Assembly: GCF_013166575.1 (NCBI RefSeq)
Contig: NZ_JABKKE010000011.1
Coordinates: forward strand, 45,962 to 109,961
Reading direction: 5' to 3'
DNA length: 64,000 bases
Source: Xylanibacter rodentium
GTDB taxonomy: Bacteria > Bacteroidota > Bacteroidia > Bacteroidales > Bacteroidaceae
A program made the position numbers and the translations under genes. This document shows, piece by piece, positions 18,875 through 27,721 of the stretch (position 1 is its first letter; every line of letters starts with the position of its first letter). The notes beneath the pieces were generated by a model that was not told the DNA's origin, ran no database searches, and was given only the letters and a program-made list of their open reading frames with translations.

Positions 18875-19042
18875 TTTTTTGTCATGGCCGTCAGTTCTTT
18901 TCGGATTATTTTTCTTACTTTTGTAGTCAGTTAAGTGAAAAACTCCGCCGGGTACGACAGGCGCGGCATCTGTCGTACGCTTTTGACAGAGCTTGAATCA
19001 AAGAAAACACATATTTTGATATATAAAAATTTAAAAACAACT

Positions 19043-20053
19043 ATGGATTTAGTACAACAAATCATTGAACGCGCAAAGAGCAACAAACAGCGCATTGTGC
19101 TTCCCGAAGCTACAGAGGAGCGCACATTGAGGGCAGCCGACAGGGTGTTGGCAGAGGGTATAGCCGACCTTATACTGATAGGCAATCCCGACGAGATACA
19201 CCGTCTGGCGGCAGAATGGGGACTGGATAACATCGACAAGGCCACGATTATAGACCCCGAGAACAATCCGAAGAGTGAGGAATATGCCGAACTGCTCGCC
19301 GAATTGCGCAAGAAGAAAGGTATGACTATAGAGAAGGCCCGTGAGCTGGTGAAAAACCCGCTCTATCTGGGATGTATGATTATAAAGACGGAAGGTGCCG
19401 ACGGACAGATAAGCGGCGCGCTCAGCACCACGGGTGACACGTTGCGCCCTGCGTTGCAGATTATCAAATGTGCTCCTGGTATCAGCTGCGTCAGCGGTGC
19501 CATGCTGCTCATTACCAAGCAGCCTCAGTATGGTGAGAATGGTGTGCTCGTAGTAGGTGACGTAGCTGTGACACCAATGCCCGATGCCGGTCAGCTGGCA
19601 CAGATAGCCGTATGCACGGCACAGACGGCAAAGAGTGTGGCCGGACTTGAAGATCCGCGTGTGGCCATGTTGAGCTTCTCTACAAAGGGCAGTGCAAGCC
19701 ACGAAGTGGTTGACAAGGTGGTCGAGGCTACACGTCTGGCCAAAGAACTGGCTCCCGAACTGAAAATTGACGGCGAGTTGCAGGCCGATGCCGCCCTCGT
19801 GCCGGCTGTTGGCGAGAAGAAGGCTCCCGGCAGCGACATCGCAGGCCATGCCAACGTGCTGGTATTCCCCAACCTTGAGGTGGGCAACATCGGATACAAG
19901 CTCGTGCAGCGTCTCGGTGATGCTGTGGCCATAGGCCCCATCCTTCAGGGTATTGCCCGTCCTGTCAATGACTTGAGCCGCGGCTGCTCTGTAGAGGATA
20001 TCTATTATCTGGTGGCCATAACAGCCTGCCAGGCCATGGATGCGAAGAAGTAA
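19043..20053 (+). CDS. pta: phosphate acetyltransferase
   Basis: A 336-residue short-form Pta that interconverts acetyl-CoA and acetyl phosphate. MDLVQQIIERAKSNKQRIVL at 19043 is the standard N-terminus; a longer in-frame reading from 18935 adds 36 residues not like the family. Motifs include LPEATEERTLRAADRVL, GCMIIKTEGADGQISGA and the C-terminal VFPNLEVGNIGYKLVQRLG with GPILQGIARPVNDLSRGC. A -7 box TACTTTTG lies at 18916-18923. ackA follows after 22 bases, forming the acetate/ATP operon. Confidence 0.95.
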   Translation: MDLVQQIIERAKSNKQRIVLPEATEERTLRAADRVLAEGIADLILIGNPDEIHRLAAEWGLDNIDKATIIDPENNPKSEEYAELLAELRKKKGMTIEKARELVKNPLYLGCMIIKTEGADGQISGALSTTGDTLRPALQIIKCAPGISCVSGAMLLITKQPQYGENGVLVVGDVAVTPMPDAGQLAQIAVCTAQTAKSVAGLEDPRVAMLSFSTKGSASHEVVDKVVEATRLAKELAPELKIDGELQADAALVPAVGEKKAPGSDIAGHANVLVFPNLEVGNIGYKLVQRLGDAVAIGPILQGIARPVNDLSRGCSVEDIYYLVAITACQAMDAKK

Positions 20054-20075
20054 TTAACTTATAAGTTTTGGATTT

Positions 20076-21275
20076 ATGAAAATATTAGTATTGAACTGCG
20101 GCTCATCGTCTATCAAGTACGCGTTGTACGACATGGACGACCGCTCTGTGATGACATCCGGCGGTGCCGAGCGTGTAGGACTCGACGGCGCTTTCGTGAA
20201 AGTGAAAATGGCCAATGGCGAGAAAAAGCAGATTATGCACGATATTCCCGAGCATACGGAGGGTGTGAAGTTTATCTTCAGTCTGCTCACCGACCCGGAG
20301 ATAGGTGTAATCAAGGATCTTAAGGAGATTGATGCTGTAGGCCACCGTATGGTGCACGGAGGAGAGAAGTTCAACAAGAGCGTGGTGCTTGACGACGAGG
20401 TTCTCAAGGTGTTTGAGGAGTGCAGCGATCTGGCTCCACTGCACAATCCTGCCAACCTGAAGGGTGTGAAAGCTGTTTCGGAGCTTATGCCCGGTCTGCC
20501 GCAGGTGGGTGTGTTCGACACCGCTTTCCATCAGACCATGCCGAAGAAGGCCTATATGTATGCTATCCCGTACGAACTTTACGAGAAGTATGCCATTCGC
20601 CGTTACGGCTTCCACGGCACAAGCCACCGCTATGTGTCGAAACGTGTTTGTGACTATCTCGGTGTGAAGCCAGAAGACAAGAAAGTCATCACCTGCCACA
20701 TCGGTAACGGCGGTTCGGTCGCTGCCGTAGACTGTGGAAAGTGTGTCGATACATCTATGGGTCTCACTCCGCTTGAGGGCGTTATGATGGGTACCCGTTC
20801 AGGCGATATCGACGGTGGTGCAGTATCGTTCATACAGAAGAAATTGGGACTCGATGCCGACGGCATTTCCAACCTGCTCAACAAGAAGAGCGGTGTTCTC
20901 GGCATTACAGGCATATCTTCCGACATGCGTGAGATTGACGCAGCATCGGACAATGGTGACGAGAAGGCGCGTCTGGCTCTTGAGATGTACAACTATCGCA
21001 TCAAGAAGTACGTCGGTGCATATGCTGCTGCCATGGGTGGTGCGGACATCATAGTGTTTACTGCCGGTGTCGGTGAGAATCAGGCCAACATGCGCGAAAG
21101 TGTTTGTGAGAACATGGAGTGGATGGGTGTGAAGCTCGATGTAGAGAAGAATAACGCCATACATGGTGAAGAGGCTGTGATATCCGCCCCCGACTCTAAG
21201 GTGACGGTGGTTGTAATCCCTACCGATGAGGAACTGATGATTGCTTCCGATACGATGGAACTCTGCGGAAAATAA
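20076..21275 (+). CDS. ackA: acetate kinase
   Basis: A 399-residue ASKHA-fold kinase making ATP and acetate from acetyl phosphate. Family signatures: MKILVLNCGSSSIKYALYD, VGHRMVHGGE, FDTAFHQTMP, FHGTSHRYV, ITCHIGNGGSVAAV, GVMMGTRSGDID and FTAGVGEN. Full length. It is the second gene of the pta-ackA operon. A family A repeat fills the gap to the convergent lpxH. Confidence 0.97.
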   Translation: MKILVLNCGSSSIKYALYDMDDRSVMTSGGAERVGLDGAFVKVKMANGEKKQIMHDIPEHTEGVKFIFSLLTDPEIGVIKDLKEIDAVGHRMVHGGEKFNKSVVLDDEVLKVFEECSDLAPLHNPANLKGVKAVSELMPGLPQVGVFDTAFHQTMPKKAYMYAIPYELYEKYAIRRYGFHGTSHRYVSKRVCDYLGVKPEDKKVITCHIGNGGSVAAVDCGKCVDTSMGLTPLEGVMMGTRSGDIDGGAVSFIQKKLGLDADGISNLLNKKSGVLGITGISSDMREIDAASDNGDEKARLALEMYNYRIKKYVGAYAAAMGGADIIVFTAGVGENQANMRESVCENMEWMGVKLDVEKNNAIHGEEAVISAPDSKVTVVVIPTDEELMIASDTMELCGK

Positions 21276-21281
21276 ATTGAC

Positions 21282-21469
21282 AATTGATAATTAAGAGTTG
21301 AGAATGGAGAATTATGATTAGCTTTGCTTGTTGGCATTAGTATCATAATTCTCCATTCTCAACTTATTCAATTCTCCATTATGAACTTGTCTTTCAATTC
21401 TCGGTTATCAACGCTCAACAAAAACAAAGCTAATCATAATTCTCCATTCTCAACTCTCAATTATCAATT
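21282..21469. repeat. family A inverted repeat with an extra internal arm
   Basis: Arms 21282-21326 and 21425-21469 are reverse complements with one mismatch. A third diverged copy of the right arm (TATCATAATTCTCCATTCTC) starts at 21341. The element fills the ackA-lpxH gap and ends 10 bases from the lpxH stop. Confidence 0.88.
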
Positions 21470-21478
21470 AAAAGAGAG

Positions 21479-22243
21479 TCACATCCTGCTTTCTCCCTCC
21501 ACATATTCTCCAAGGTGCATGAACTCACCGTCGAATACGGCATAGGTGAACTGTGTGATCCAGTCGCCGAGTATAATCATGCGTGCACGCTTGGTCAGCT
21601 GCAGGTCGAGTTCGATATGCCTGTGGCCGTAGATGAAGAAGTCGATGTCGGGATGTCGTGCAATGTATTCCTTGGTGTAGAGTACCAGATGCTCGCGGTG
21701 TTCCCCCATGTATGCGGGCTCCTCGGTGGCGGCATGCTTCATGCGGCTGTGCTTGGCCCATGTCAGTCCGAACCACATTGCCCAGCGGGGATGCAGCATT
21801 GAGAACATCCGCTGGCACAGCCGGTTGTGGAATACGGAGCGTATGAACTTGAACTTGCGGTCGGGGTCGCCCATGCCGTCTCCGTGAGCAAGGAAGAACG
21901 TGCGGCCGTAGATTTCGGTGGTAAGCGGCTGCTTATGCAAAACCACGCCGCACTCCCGTTCCAGATAGTCGTATGCCCAGATGTCGTGGTTGCCGGTGAA
22001 GAAGTGAACTTCCACACCCATGTCGGTCAGTTCCGACAACTTGCCGAGAAAACGAGTGTATCCCCGTGGCACAACGTATCGGTATTCGTACCAGAAGTCG
22101 AACATGTCGCCAAGCAGGTAGACTGCGGCGGCTTTGTGCTTGATGCTGTCGAGAAATCGCACAAGACGGCGCTCGTGCATTCTTGAATGGTCGATGGCGA
22201 GTGAGCCCAGATGGGCGTCGGAGAGGAAGTATATCGGTTTCAT
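21479..22243 (-). CDS. lpxH: UDP-2,3-diacylglucosamine diphosphatase
   Basis: A 254-residue metallophosphoesterase of the LpxH type, which cleaves UDP-2,3-diacylglucosamine to lipid X in lipid A synthesis at the inner membrane. Metal motifs in order: SDAHLGS, LGDMFDFWYEY, TGNHDIWAYDY, HGDGMGDPD and YGHRHI. The N-terminal MKPIYFLSDAHLG is standard. Bacteroidota commonly carry this form. It is convergent with ackA and followed 57 bases upstream by the SufT-like gene in the same direction. Confidence 0.9.
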   Translation of the reverse strand: MKPIYFLSDAHLGSLAIDHSRMHERRLVRFLDSIKHKAAAVYLLGDMFDFWYEYRYVVPRGYTRFLGKLSELTDMGVEVHFFTGNHDIWAYDYLERECGVVLHKQPLTTEIYGRTFFLAHGDGMGDPDRKFKFIRSVFHNRLCQRMFSMLHPRWAMWFGLTWAKHSRMKHAATEEPAYMGEHREHLVLYTKEYIARHPDIDFFIYGHRHIELDLQLTKRARMIILGDWITQFTYAVFDGEFMHLGEYVEGESRM

Positions 22244-22300
22244 AAAGTATATTCTTAGGTTGGCGTTATAAGTGTTTCACTTCCTGTTCTGACTTTCGGA

Positions 22301-22627
22301 CTAATCGAATCCCAGTTCCACACGGGCTTCTTCTGTCATCATGCTTTGGTCCCATTCTGGTTCGAACACAAGATTTACATTGGCGTTTTTCACTCCGTTT
22401 ACACTGTCCACCTTTTGGCGCACATCTTCAAGTATAAAGTCGGCGGCCGGGCATGACGGTGCCGTGAAGGTCATGTCAACGTCAACGTCGCCGCTTTCCT
22501 TGACGTCGATTTTGTATATCAGTCCGAGGTCGTAGATGTTTACCGGAATTTCCGGGTCGTAAACGGTCTTCAGCACGTCTACGATGTTTTCCTCTATCAG
22601 TGTCTTTTCCTGTTGTGTCATTTGCAT
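22301..22627 (-). CDS. MIP18/SufT-like iron-sulfur assembly protein
   Basis: A 108-residue DUF59 (MIP18) protein: VLKTVYDPEIPVNIYDLGLI is the diagnostic motif, followed by MTFTAPSCPAADFI with the conserved cysteine. Proteins of this family help deliver or assemble Fe-S clusters; the stand-alone form is SufT-like. ATG codons at residues 1 and 3 are both possible starts. A -7 box TATTTTTG on this strand is at 22649-22656. No other suf gene is nearby. Confidence 0.85.
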   Translation of the reverse strand: MQMTQQEKTLIEENIVDVLKTVYDPEIPVNIYDLGLIYKIDVKESGDVDVDMTFTAPSCPAADFILEDVRQKVDSVNGVKNANVNLVFEPEWDQSMMTEEARVELGFD

Positions 22628-22696
22628 ATTTTCTTCTTAAGTATAATGCAAAAATACGAAAAAAATCCGATTAACAGGCAGGACTGTGTGGATTTT

Positions 22697-23377
22697 TTAC
22701 ATTCTGCCTTCCTCGCGGTAGCTGTAATAGCGTCCGTCGGTGATGATGACATGGTCGGCCATGTGTATGCGCATGATGTCGGCCGCCGCCTTGAGTTTTT
22801 GTGTCAGACGGTCGTCATCGGTGCTTGGTCTTGGATTGTTGCTCGGATGGTTGTGACACAGGGCTATGATTGTGGCGTTGTTGAGCAATGCTTCTTTGAT
22901 GATTATGCGTACGTCGACAGCAGTTTCGCTCAGTCCTCCGTGACTGATGCGCAAGCGTTTTATCAGTTTGAAGTTGCGGTTCATCAGCAACACCCACGCC
23001 TCTTCTACATCAAGGTCCTGCATTATAGGGTGCATGTGGTTGTATATTGCCGTGGCCGAACCGAGGTCTTCGCGCTCTTCGGCTTTTTCAAGTTGTCTGC
23101 GTTTGCCCAGTTCGCAGGCGGCAAGTATAGTGATGGCCTTGGCGGGTCCCATGCCGTTGTATGCCGTCAGTTCATGAATTGAGCGTTTGCCGAGCGTGTT
23201 CAGATTGTTGTTGCAGTCGCCGAGCACACGTTTCATCAGGTCGACGGCACTTTCGCGTGGCGAGCCGGAGCCTATGAGTATGGCCAGCAGTTCGGCGTTT
23301 GACAGTGCCTGTGCTCCGAGACGCTCGAGCTTTTCGCGTGGCCGGTCTTCTTCGGCCCAGTTGCTTATTCTAAGCAT
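22697..23377 (-). CDS. radC: RadC family JAB-domain protein
   Basis: A 226-residue protein: an N-terminal helix-hairpin-helix-like region (LSNAELLAILIGSG, YNGMGPAKAITILAA) and a C-terminal JAB/MPN domain with the JAMM zinc motif LCHNHPSNNPRPSTDD. The RadC name is traditional; a repair role is doubtful and the enzymatic role is unknown. The start at 23377 is directly followed (upstream in the gene sense) by a family A repeat arm, so its leader and probably its promoter lie in or beyond repeat sequence. Confidence 0.92.
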   Translation of the reverse strand: MLRISNWAEEDRPREKLERLGAQALSNAELLAILIGSGSPRESAVDLMKRVLGDCNNNLNTLGKRSIHELTAYNGMGPAKAITILAACELGKRRQLEKAEEREDLGSATAIYNHMHPIMQDLDVEEAWVLLMNRNFKLIKRLRISHGGLSETAVDVRIIIKEALLNNATIIALCHNHPSNNPRPSTDDDRLTQKLKAAADIMRIHMADHVIITDGRYYSYREEGRM

Positions 23378-23418
23378 AATTGAGAATTGAAAGTTGAGAA
23401 TGGATAATTATGATTACC
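23378..23418 (-). repeat. family A arm at the radC start
   Basis: A single arm (AATTGAGAATTGAAAGTTGA... to AATTATGATTACC) that begins at the base next to the radC start codon. Its best complement is the right arm ending at 24063, with the four-helix-bundle gene in between. Confidence 0.75.
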
Positions 23419-23532
23419 TTTGTTTTTATGACGTATCATAGCGACTGTATCATGTAATAGAGCATTCTTTTTTGTGGTCATAATACAGCGTGATGATATA
23501 TTGTCGTGATTATTGTTGTATTTGCTGTTTCA

Positions 23533-23907
23533 TTATTGTATTGTAATATTGTTTTTCTTTGTTTTTATTATACTTGTCAGTATTTTTATTATTTCTTCGT
23601 TATCTGTCATCATGGAGTAAAACTGTTTTTCTGTTATATAATTGCCTGCCTTCAGACTTTTCAACCAAAACATTGTTTCATCAGCCTCTTTCAAAGCGAT
23701 GTTCAATTTGTTGATGAAATCAGCTGCGCTTTGTGCATTCCTGCTTTCAGCTACATTCGCCCCGATGCTTGTTCCGCTACGCAATATTTGTTTTGACATA
23801 ACAGTCTCATATTTTATCTTTATTAGATATTGGTACATTCGGATAATTCTCGCGGAATATTTCTCGCTTTTATCTTGTATGATGTTTTCTTTCCTCGGCA
23901 TTGTCAT
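23533..23907 (-). CDS. four-helix bundle protein (S23 / rRNA intervening-sequence type)
   Basis: A 124-residue helical protein with the family motifs LRSGTSIGANVAESRNAQS, DFINKLNIALKEADET and WLKSL. The best-known relatives are encoded by intervening sequences in 23S rRNA genes; stand-alone copies, as here, have unknown function. The gene is AT-richer than its neighbours and lies between family A repeat arms (23378-23418 and 23953-24063), which suggests it arrived as, or within, a repeat-bounded cassette. Confidence 0.88.
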   Translation of the reverse strand: MTMPRKENIIQDKSEKYSARIIRMYQYLIKIKYETVMSKQILRSGTSIGANVAESRNAQSAADFINKLNIALKEADETMFWLKSLKAGNYITEKQFYSMMTDNEEIIKILTSIIKTKKNNITIQ

Positions 23908-23952
23908 TATATAAGTTTTTTAGGGGGAGTACATTTGATTACAAGTGCAATA

Positions 23953-24063
23953 TTGGATTCTGAATTGATAATTATGATTACTCTATATGACAGTTTTGGA
24001 TGAGTGTCCCCATAAAACAAGAGTAATCATAATTATCAATTCTGAATTCTCAACTCTCAATTA
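23953..24063. repeat. family A inverted repeat upstream of the four-helix gene
   Basis: AATTGATAATTATGATTACT (from about 23963) pairs with AGTAATCATAATTATCAATT (from about 24023). The right arm extends to TCTCAATTATAA at 24063 and supplies the TGA of the glycosyltransferase gene. Confidence 0.85.
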
Positions 24064-25094
24064 TAAAAGTTTTTCTCGAACGCGCTGAATTCGTCGTGTC
24101 CCATCACGCAGCGTTTCCACCACGCACTGATGAATCCTGAGCCGTAGCCCACCAACTGGGTGAAGGCGGCGGCAATGGCGATGCATCCGATGCGTGCGTT
24201 GCGGTACTGTCGGACGGAGTCGGCAAAGATGACCGTGCAATATGTCAGGATGGGTAGCCACGGAGCGGCGCACAGCCAGTACCAGCGGTCTGTGTTGTCG
24301 TAGTGCATCAGTACTCGTCCCACGGCAGAAGTGAGCACCAGTGCTGCCACTCCCACTGTGAATACTGCCGGCAGCAGATGTACGGGCTTGAGTGATTCGG
24401 GATATTTCTTGTACAGGTTGATGCGTGCTATTCCGCTGTTGTAAACCTGACGGAAAAACTTGCGCAGATCGGTGCGGCGTTTGTGCCATACCCATGCTTC
24501 GGGAAAGAGCCGGCAGCTGCAGCCTGCCTTGAATATGCGTATGCTGAAGTCTATGTCCTCACCGAAGCGCATGCGCGAGAATCCGCCAAGGCGCATGTAT
24601 ACATCGCGGCGTATACCCATGTTGAACGAACGTGGATAGAACTTGTCGAGCTTTTTACGGCCGCCGCGTATGCCGCCTGTGGTGAAGAAACTCGTCATCG
24701 AGTAGGAGATAGCCTTCTGTGTGTCGGTGAACGAAGGGTGAGCGCAGTCGGGTCCGCCGAAAGCATCGGCCGGCTTGCGTGTAAGTTCGTCGTCAACGGA
24801 CTGCATATATCCCGGTGGCAATACCACGTCTGAGTCGAGCACGATGAGGTATTCGCCATGCGCCCGTTCGGCACCGTAGTTGCGGCTTTGGCCTGGTCCT
24901 GAATTGGGTTTCGTATGATAGTGCACGTCGAGTGTGCCGTTGTATTTCTCCACTATTTCACGGCAGTCGCGTTCGGAGCCGTCCTCCACTATTATCACTT
25001 CAAAGTCGCGGCAGGTCTGTCGTGTCATGCTGTCAAGCAGTTCGTCCACCTCGTCGGGGCGGTTGAACACAGGAATGATGATCGAGTATTTCAT
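24057..25094 (-). CDS. GT2 family glycosyltransferase with C-terminal membrane segments
   Basis: A 345-residue protein with a GT-A fold: MKYSIIIPVFNRPDEVDELL, EVIIVEDGSERD, the DSD metal motif in YLIVLDSDVVLP, and the acceptor-side GEDIDFSIRI (EDxD). Residues about 245-325 contain two or three hydrophobic segments, indicating membrane attachment. It probably transfers a sugar to a lipid or surface glycan; donor and acceptor are unknown. Its last codons and TGA lie in the family A arm (TTTTATAATTGA read on this strand), so the extreme C-terminus may be repeat-derived. Confidence 0.88.
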   Translation of the reverse strand: MKYSIIIPVFNRPDEVDELLDSMTRQTCRDFEVIIVEDGSERDCREIVEKYNGTLDVHYHTKPNSGPGQSRNYGAERAHGEYLIVLDSDVVLPPGYMQSVDDELTRKPADAFGGPDCAHPSFTDTQKAISYSMTSFFTTGGIRGGRKKLDKFYPRSFNMGIRRDVYMRLGGFSRMRFGEDIDFSIRIFKAGCSCRLFPEAWVWHKRRTDLRKFFRQVYNSGIARINLYKKYPESLKPVHLLPAVFTVGVAALVLTSAVGRVLMHYDNTDRWYWLCAAPWLPILTYCTVIFADSVRQYRNARIGCIAIAAAFTQLVGYGSGFISAWWKRCVMGHDEFSAFEKNFYN

Positions 25095-25460
25095 TTAAAT
25101 TAAGAGTTAAGAATTAAGAGGTCTTATCGAGGTCAGAACTTGGAGTATTCTCAAGGTCAGAACTTAGAGTGATGAGTGAAGAGGTATGATTACCCTTGTC
25201 TATCAAGATTGGAGCTCAGAGCTTGGAGTGATGGGGTATGATTGCTATTTCAGACGTGTAGTGTACGTTGCAATATGGCTTGGCAGACCCATACAGACTG
25301 CCCTAAACAAAGAAGAGATATGACAGCTCCCGTATACATATACAAGAGTAATCATACCTCTTCACTTTTCACTCTTCGCTCTTCGTTCAAAGTTCAGACC
25401 TTGAGAAAAAAGGTAATCATACCTCTTCACTCATCACTCTGAGCTCTGAACTTTAAAAAG
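25095..25460. repeat. cluster of family A/B repeat arms
   Basis: The 369 bases between the glycosyltransferase and efp hold no gene and are almost all repeat. An A-like arm abuts the glycosyltransferase start (25095-25122). Forward B arms with GAGTGATGAGTGAAGAGGTA lie near 25168 and a diverged one at 25209-25245. Reverse arms with ATCATACCTCTTCACT lie near 25350 and 25416. They nest into a long imperfect hairpin. Confidence 0.85.
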
Positions 25461-25463
25461 TAG

Positions 25464-26030
25464 TTATTCTTTCACGCGCTGCAGATAGCTGCCGTCGCGT
25501 GTGTCCACCTGGATGAGGTCGCCTTCGTTGATGAACAGCGGCACTCGAACCTCAACGCCGGTCTCCAGTGTTGCGGGCTTTGTGGCGTTTGTTGCCGTGT
25601 CACCCTTGATACCCGGCTCGCTGTGTGTGATGCGAAGGTTGGTTTTCACCGGCATTTCGGCGTAGAGGATAGTCTCGGTGTCGGCATCGCTCACCACCTC
25701 GACAATATCGCTTTCTTTCATGAAGTCAACACCTGTAATGAGGTCCTTTGCGATAGGAATCTGGTCGTATGTCTCCTGATTCATGAATATATAGTCGTTG
25801 CCTTCCATGTAGAGGAACTGGTAGGGACGACGCTCCACGCGTACATCCTCCAAAGCCTCACCGATGTTGAAGCGCTTTTCGAGCACGCGGCCGCTAACCA
25901 CGTCTTTAAGTGTGGTGCGCATGATGGTGTTGCCCTTGCCCGGCTTCACGTGCAGGAAGTCGATGCAGAAATACAGTTTGCCGTCCATGCGGATGCAAGT
26001 ACCTTTCTTGATGTCTTGTGACTTAATCAT
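25464..26030 (-). CDS. efp: translation elongation factor P
   Basis: A 188-residue EF-P with three beta-barrel domains: MIKSQDIKKGTCIRMDGKLY, the loop VKPGKGNTIMRTTLKD with the modifiable lysine at residue 32, and the C-terminal VRVPLFINEGDLIQVDTRDG. It rescues ribosomes stalled at polyproline. It is divergent from rpmH; the two are neighbours in many Bacteroidota. The modification enzymes are not in this window. Confidence 0.96.
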   Translation of the reverse strand: MIKSQDIKKGTCIRMDGKLYFCIDFLHVKPGKGNTIMRTTLKDVVSGRVLEKRFNIGEALEDVRVERRPYQFLYMEGNDYIFMNQETYDQIPIAKDLITGVDFMKESDIVEVVSDADTETILYAEMPVKTNLRITHSEPGIKGDTATNATKPATLETGVEVRVPLFINEGDLIQVDTRDGSYLQRVKE

Positions 26031-26256
26031 AATGTAACGAATCTAATTATTGTTTTATTTATATGTTTTTTCAGTGTTTCAGGATATTTCCGTCAGCCCC
26101 GTTAAAAGCCGTTTCATGCCAGTGTATGCGAGGTACACCGGCGGACACCGGATTGCGGGCAGGTGCCTGATTTTGGCGCAATTACAAACATTTCGGCTGC
26201 AAAGGTACTGAAAAAAAGCAAAAAACATAAAACTTTGAACTAAAAATAATATAATC

Positions 26257-26288
26257 TTTGGCTATTTCGAAATAAATAAGTAATTTTG
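26257..26288 (+). promoter_or_regulatory. rpmH promoter
   Basis: TTTG (26257-26260), 20 bases, TAATTTTG (26281-26288), about 45 bases ahead of the rpmH start. Confidence 0.7.
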
Positions 26289-26332
26289 CACCCCAAAAGT
26301 GTATATAATATAACATAAAAAATAATAAAGCA

Positions 26333-26488
26333 ATGAAAAGAACATTTCAGCCGCACAACAGAAGAAGAGTGAACAAGCACGGCTTCCGCGAGAGAATGGC
26401 AACAAAGAATGGTCGCCGCGTATTGGCTTCACGTCGTGCAAAAGGACGCAAGAAACTGACTGTTTCTGACGAGCATCACGGAAAATAA
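26333..26488 (+). CDS. rpmH: 50S ribosomal protein L34
   Basis: A 51-residue, strongly basic protein [20 protein letters not shown]...HGK, unmistakably L34. It sits in the large subunit near the exit tunnel side of 23S rRNA. It is too short for many gene finders. It has its own promoter and a strong hairpin terminator. No dnaA or rnpA lies beside it, as is usual in this phylum. Confidence 0.97.
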   Translation: MKRTFQPHNRRRVNKHGFRERMATKNGRRVLASRRAKGRKKLTVSDEHHGK

Positions 26489-26528
26489 TCCGTTGCAGCG
26501 TCAGAGTGTCGGGCGCCTGATGGAAAAC

Positions 26529-26570
26529 AAGAGACTGTATCGTAACTTGGATGTTACGGCACAGTCTCTT
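26529..26570 (+). terminator. terminator after rpmH
   Basis: AAGAGACTGT pairs with ACAGTCTCTT, with an inner CGTAAC/GTTACG stem; the hairpin is followed by T-rich sequence. Confidence 0.8.
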
Positions 26571-26706
26571 TGTCGTTTGTGCAATATATGTATTTTGACA
26601 CAACTTCACGGTATGGTTCTGATATGTCAGAGTTGAAATAAGTTTCACTCTGATTATTTGATTTGACAAAAGCGTTTTTTTGTCTTTATGTTTAAAGAAT
26701 CTTAAT

Positions 26707-27046
26707 GTCTTGATTATTCTGAAAAAAACGCATTTAATTTTTTCTGAAATAGAAAAGCTTTGAGGCCATCCCGACTCCCTTTACACATGTTTTTGGCATG
26801 GTTATCCTGCCGTAAGGGCCTCCCGACACTCCCGCGAGGGCCGTTTCACCTTGCAATAAGGCCGTTATTGCATTGCAACGGCGGCCCCGTTGCGAGGCCA
26901 AACAGCCCTCTCTGCTTTCTTTACAAAGCCCTGCCTACGTAACGTGCTGATTGTCAGTGCTTCCTGTTTGGACCAAAATTCGCGATTTTCGGGCCGTAGT
27001 GTGGAAATTGCAATACGGATGTCGCTTAACATATGTTAAAGTAAAG
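26707..27046 (-). repeat. family G repeat, copy 1 (reverse orientation)
   Basis: About 340 bases. Read on the minus strand it begins TTTACTTTAACATATGTTAA, contains CGACATCCGT, GGGCTTTGTAAAGAAAGCAG and a GC-rich hairpin built on GCAATAACGGCC, and ends GCGTTTTTTTCAGAATAATC. The same landmarks in the same order occur at 46777-47113 and 62889-63228. No open reading frame of note and no transposase is present. Confidence 0.85.
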
Positions 27047-27231
27047 AAATTTCGGATCGATGCACCAAAATCGGATTCTCAGGACTTGAGGATATCCTAA
27101 GCACTTTAATCATACCAAAGTCCCAATATCTGTATATAAGAAATAAGGCAAATCAAAAGTGATGTAGCATCATTTTATGTATTTAGTAGGTTAAATTTTG
27201 TTATAATATCTATATACTTCATAAAACATGC

Positions 27232-27259
27232 GGGGGGGGGAAATTTATACTTAAATTTG
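27232..27259 (+). promoter_or_regulatory. poly-G tract and -7 box ahead of the TerY island
   Basis: Nine consecutive G (27232-27240) lie 11 bases before the -7 box TAAATTTG (27252-27259), about 97 bases ahead of the first island gene. The tract falls where the -33/-7 spacer would be. Slippage in such a tract would change the spacing. The rest of 27047-27355 is AT-rich without a gene. Confidence 0.55.
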
Positions 27260-27355
27260 TGCACAGGACAGTTTAACCACTGTTACAAATCTGAATAACA
27301 ATGCCATACAAGCGACGGATGCAATATTTACCAATGAATATATACCTTATACAAT

Positions 27356-27721
27356 ATGAAGAATCCGAAAAAAGACCTTATGGTGGTGATGGGCATGTGC
27401 AGCCGCACCGGACGACCTTATGGAGTGACTGTTGAAAAACACGGCAGCTACTGCGACCTGCAATGGGCTTTCAAGATAAGCGCCTCGTCGGCCAAGCGTG
27501 AGGGCTACGACCGCAACTCGTTTCATGGCGCAGTAAACACCGACAGCAACTTTCCGGGATGCCCCCACTGCGGTTCGCAGGGATGGTACATCTGCGGTCA
27601 CTGCAAGACAATGATATGCAACGACCAGGAAGAAGGCAAGGTGACATGCCCAAAATGTGGAAAGACAAGCAATCTGGTAATCACTGATGAGTTTGACCTG
27701 AAAGGCGGTGGAAACATGTAA
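27356..27721 (+). CDS. TerY-C-like zinc-ribbon protein
   Basis: A 121-residue protein. Residues 69-101 hold a zinc-binding array (Cys 69, 72, 80, 83, 88, 98, 101; for example GCPHCGSQGWYICGHC and VTCPKCG). The N-terminal 60 residues are predicted to be beta-rich. The cysteine pattern resembles the metal-binding domain found at the C-terminus of TerY proteins; here it stands alone, while the TerY vWA gene downstream lacks it. That split and the position at the head of the operon argue that the two work as one. Metal or partner are not known. Confidence 0.7.
   Translation: MKNPKKDLMVVMGMCSRTGRPYGVTVEKHGSYCDLQWAFKISASSAKREGYDRNSFHGAVNTDSNFPGCPHCGSQGWYICGHCKTMICNDQEEGKVTCPKCGKTSNLVITDEFDLKGGGNM

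Noticed and set aside
26707..27046. Family G as an insertion sequence with transposase
   Set aside because: No frame over about 60 codons with transposase-like content and no clear terminal inverted repeats.
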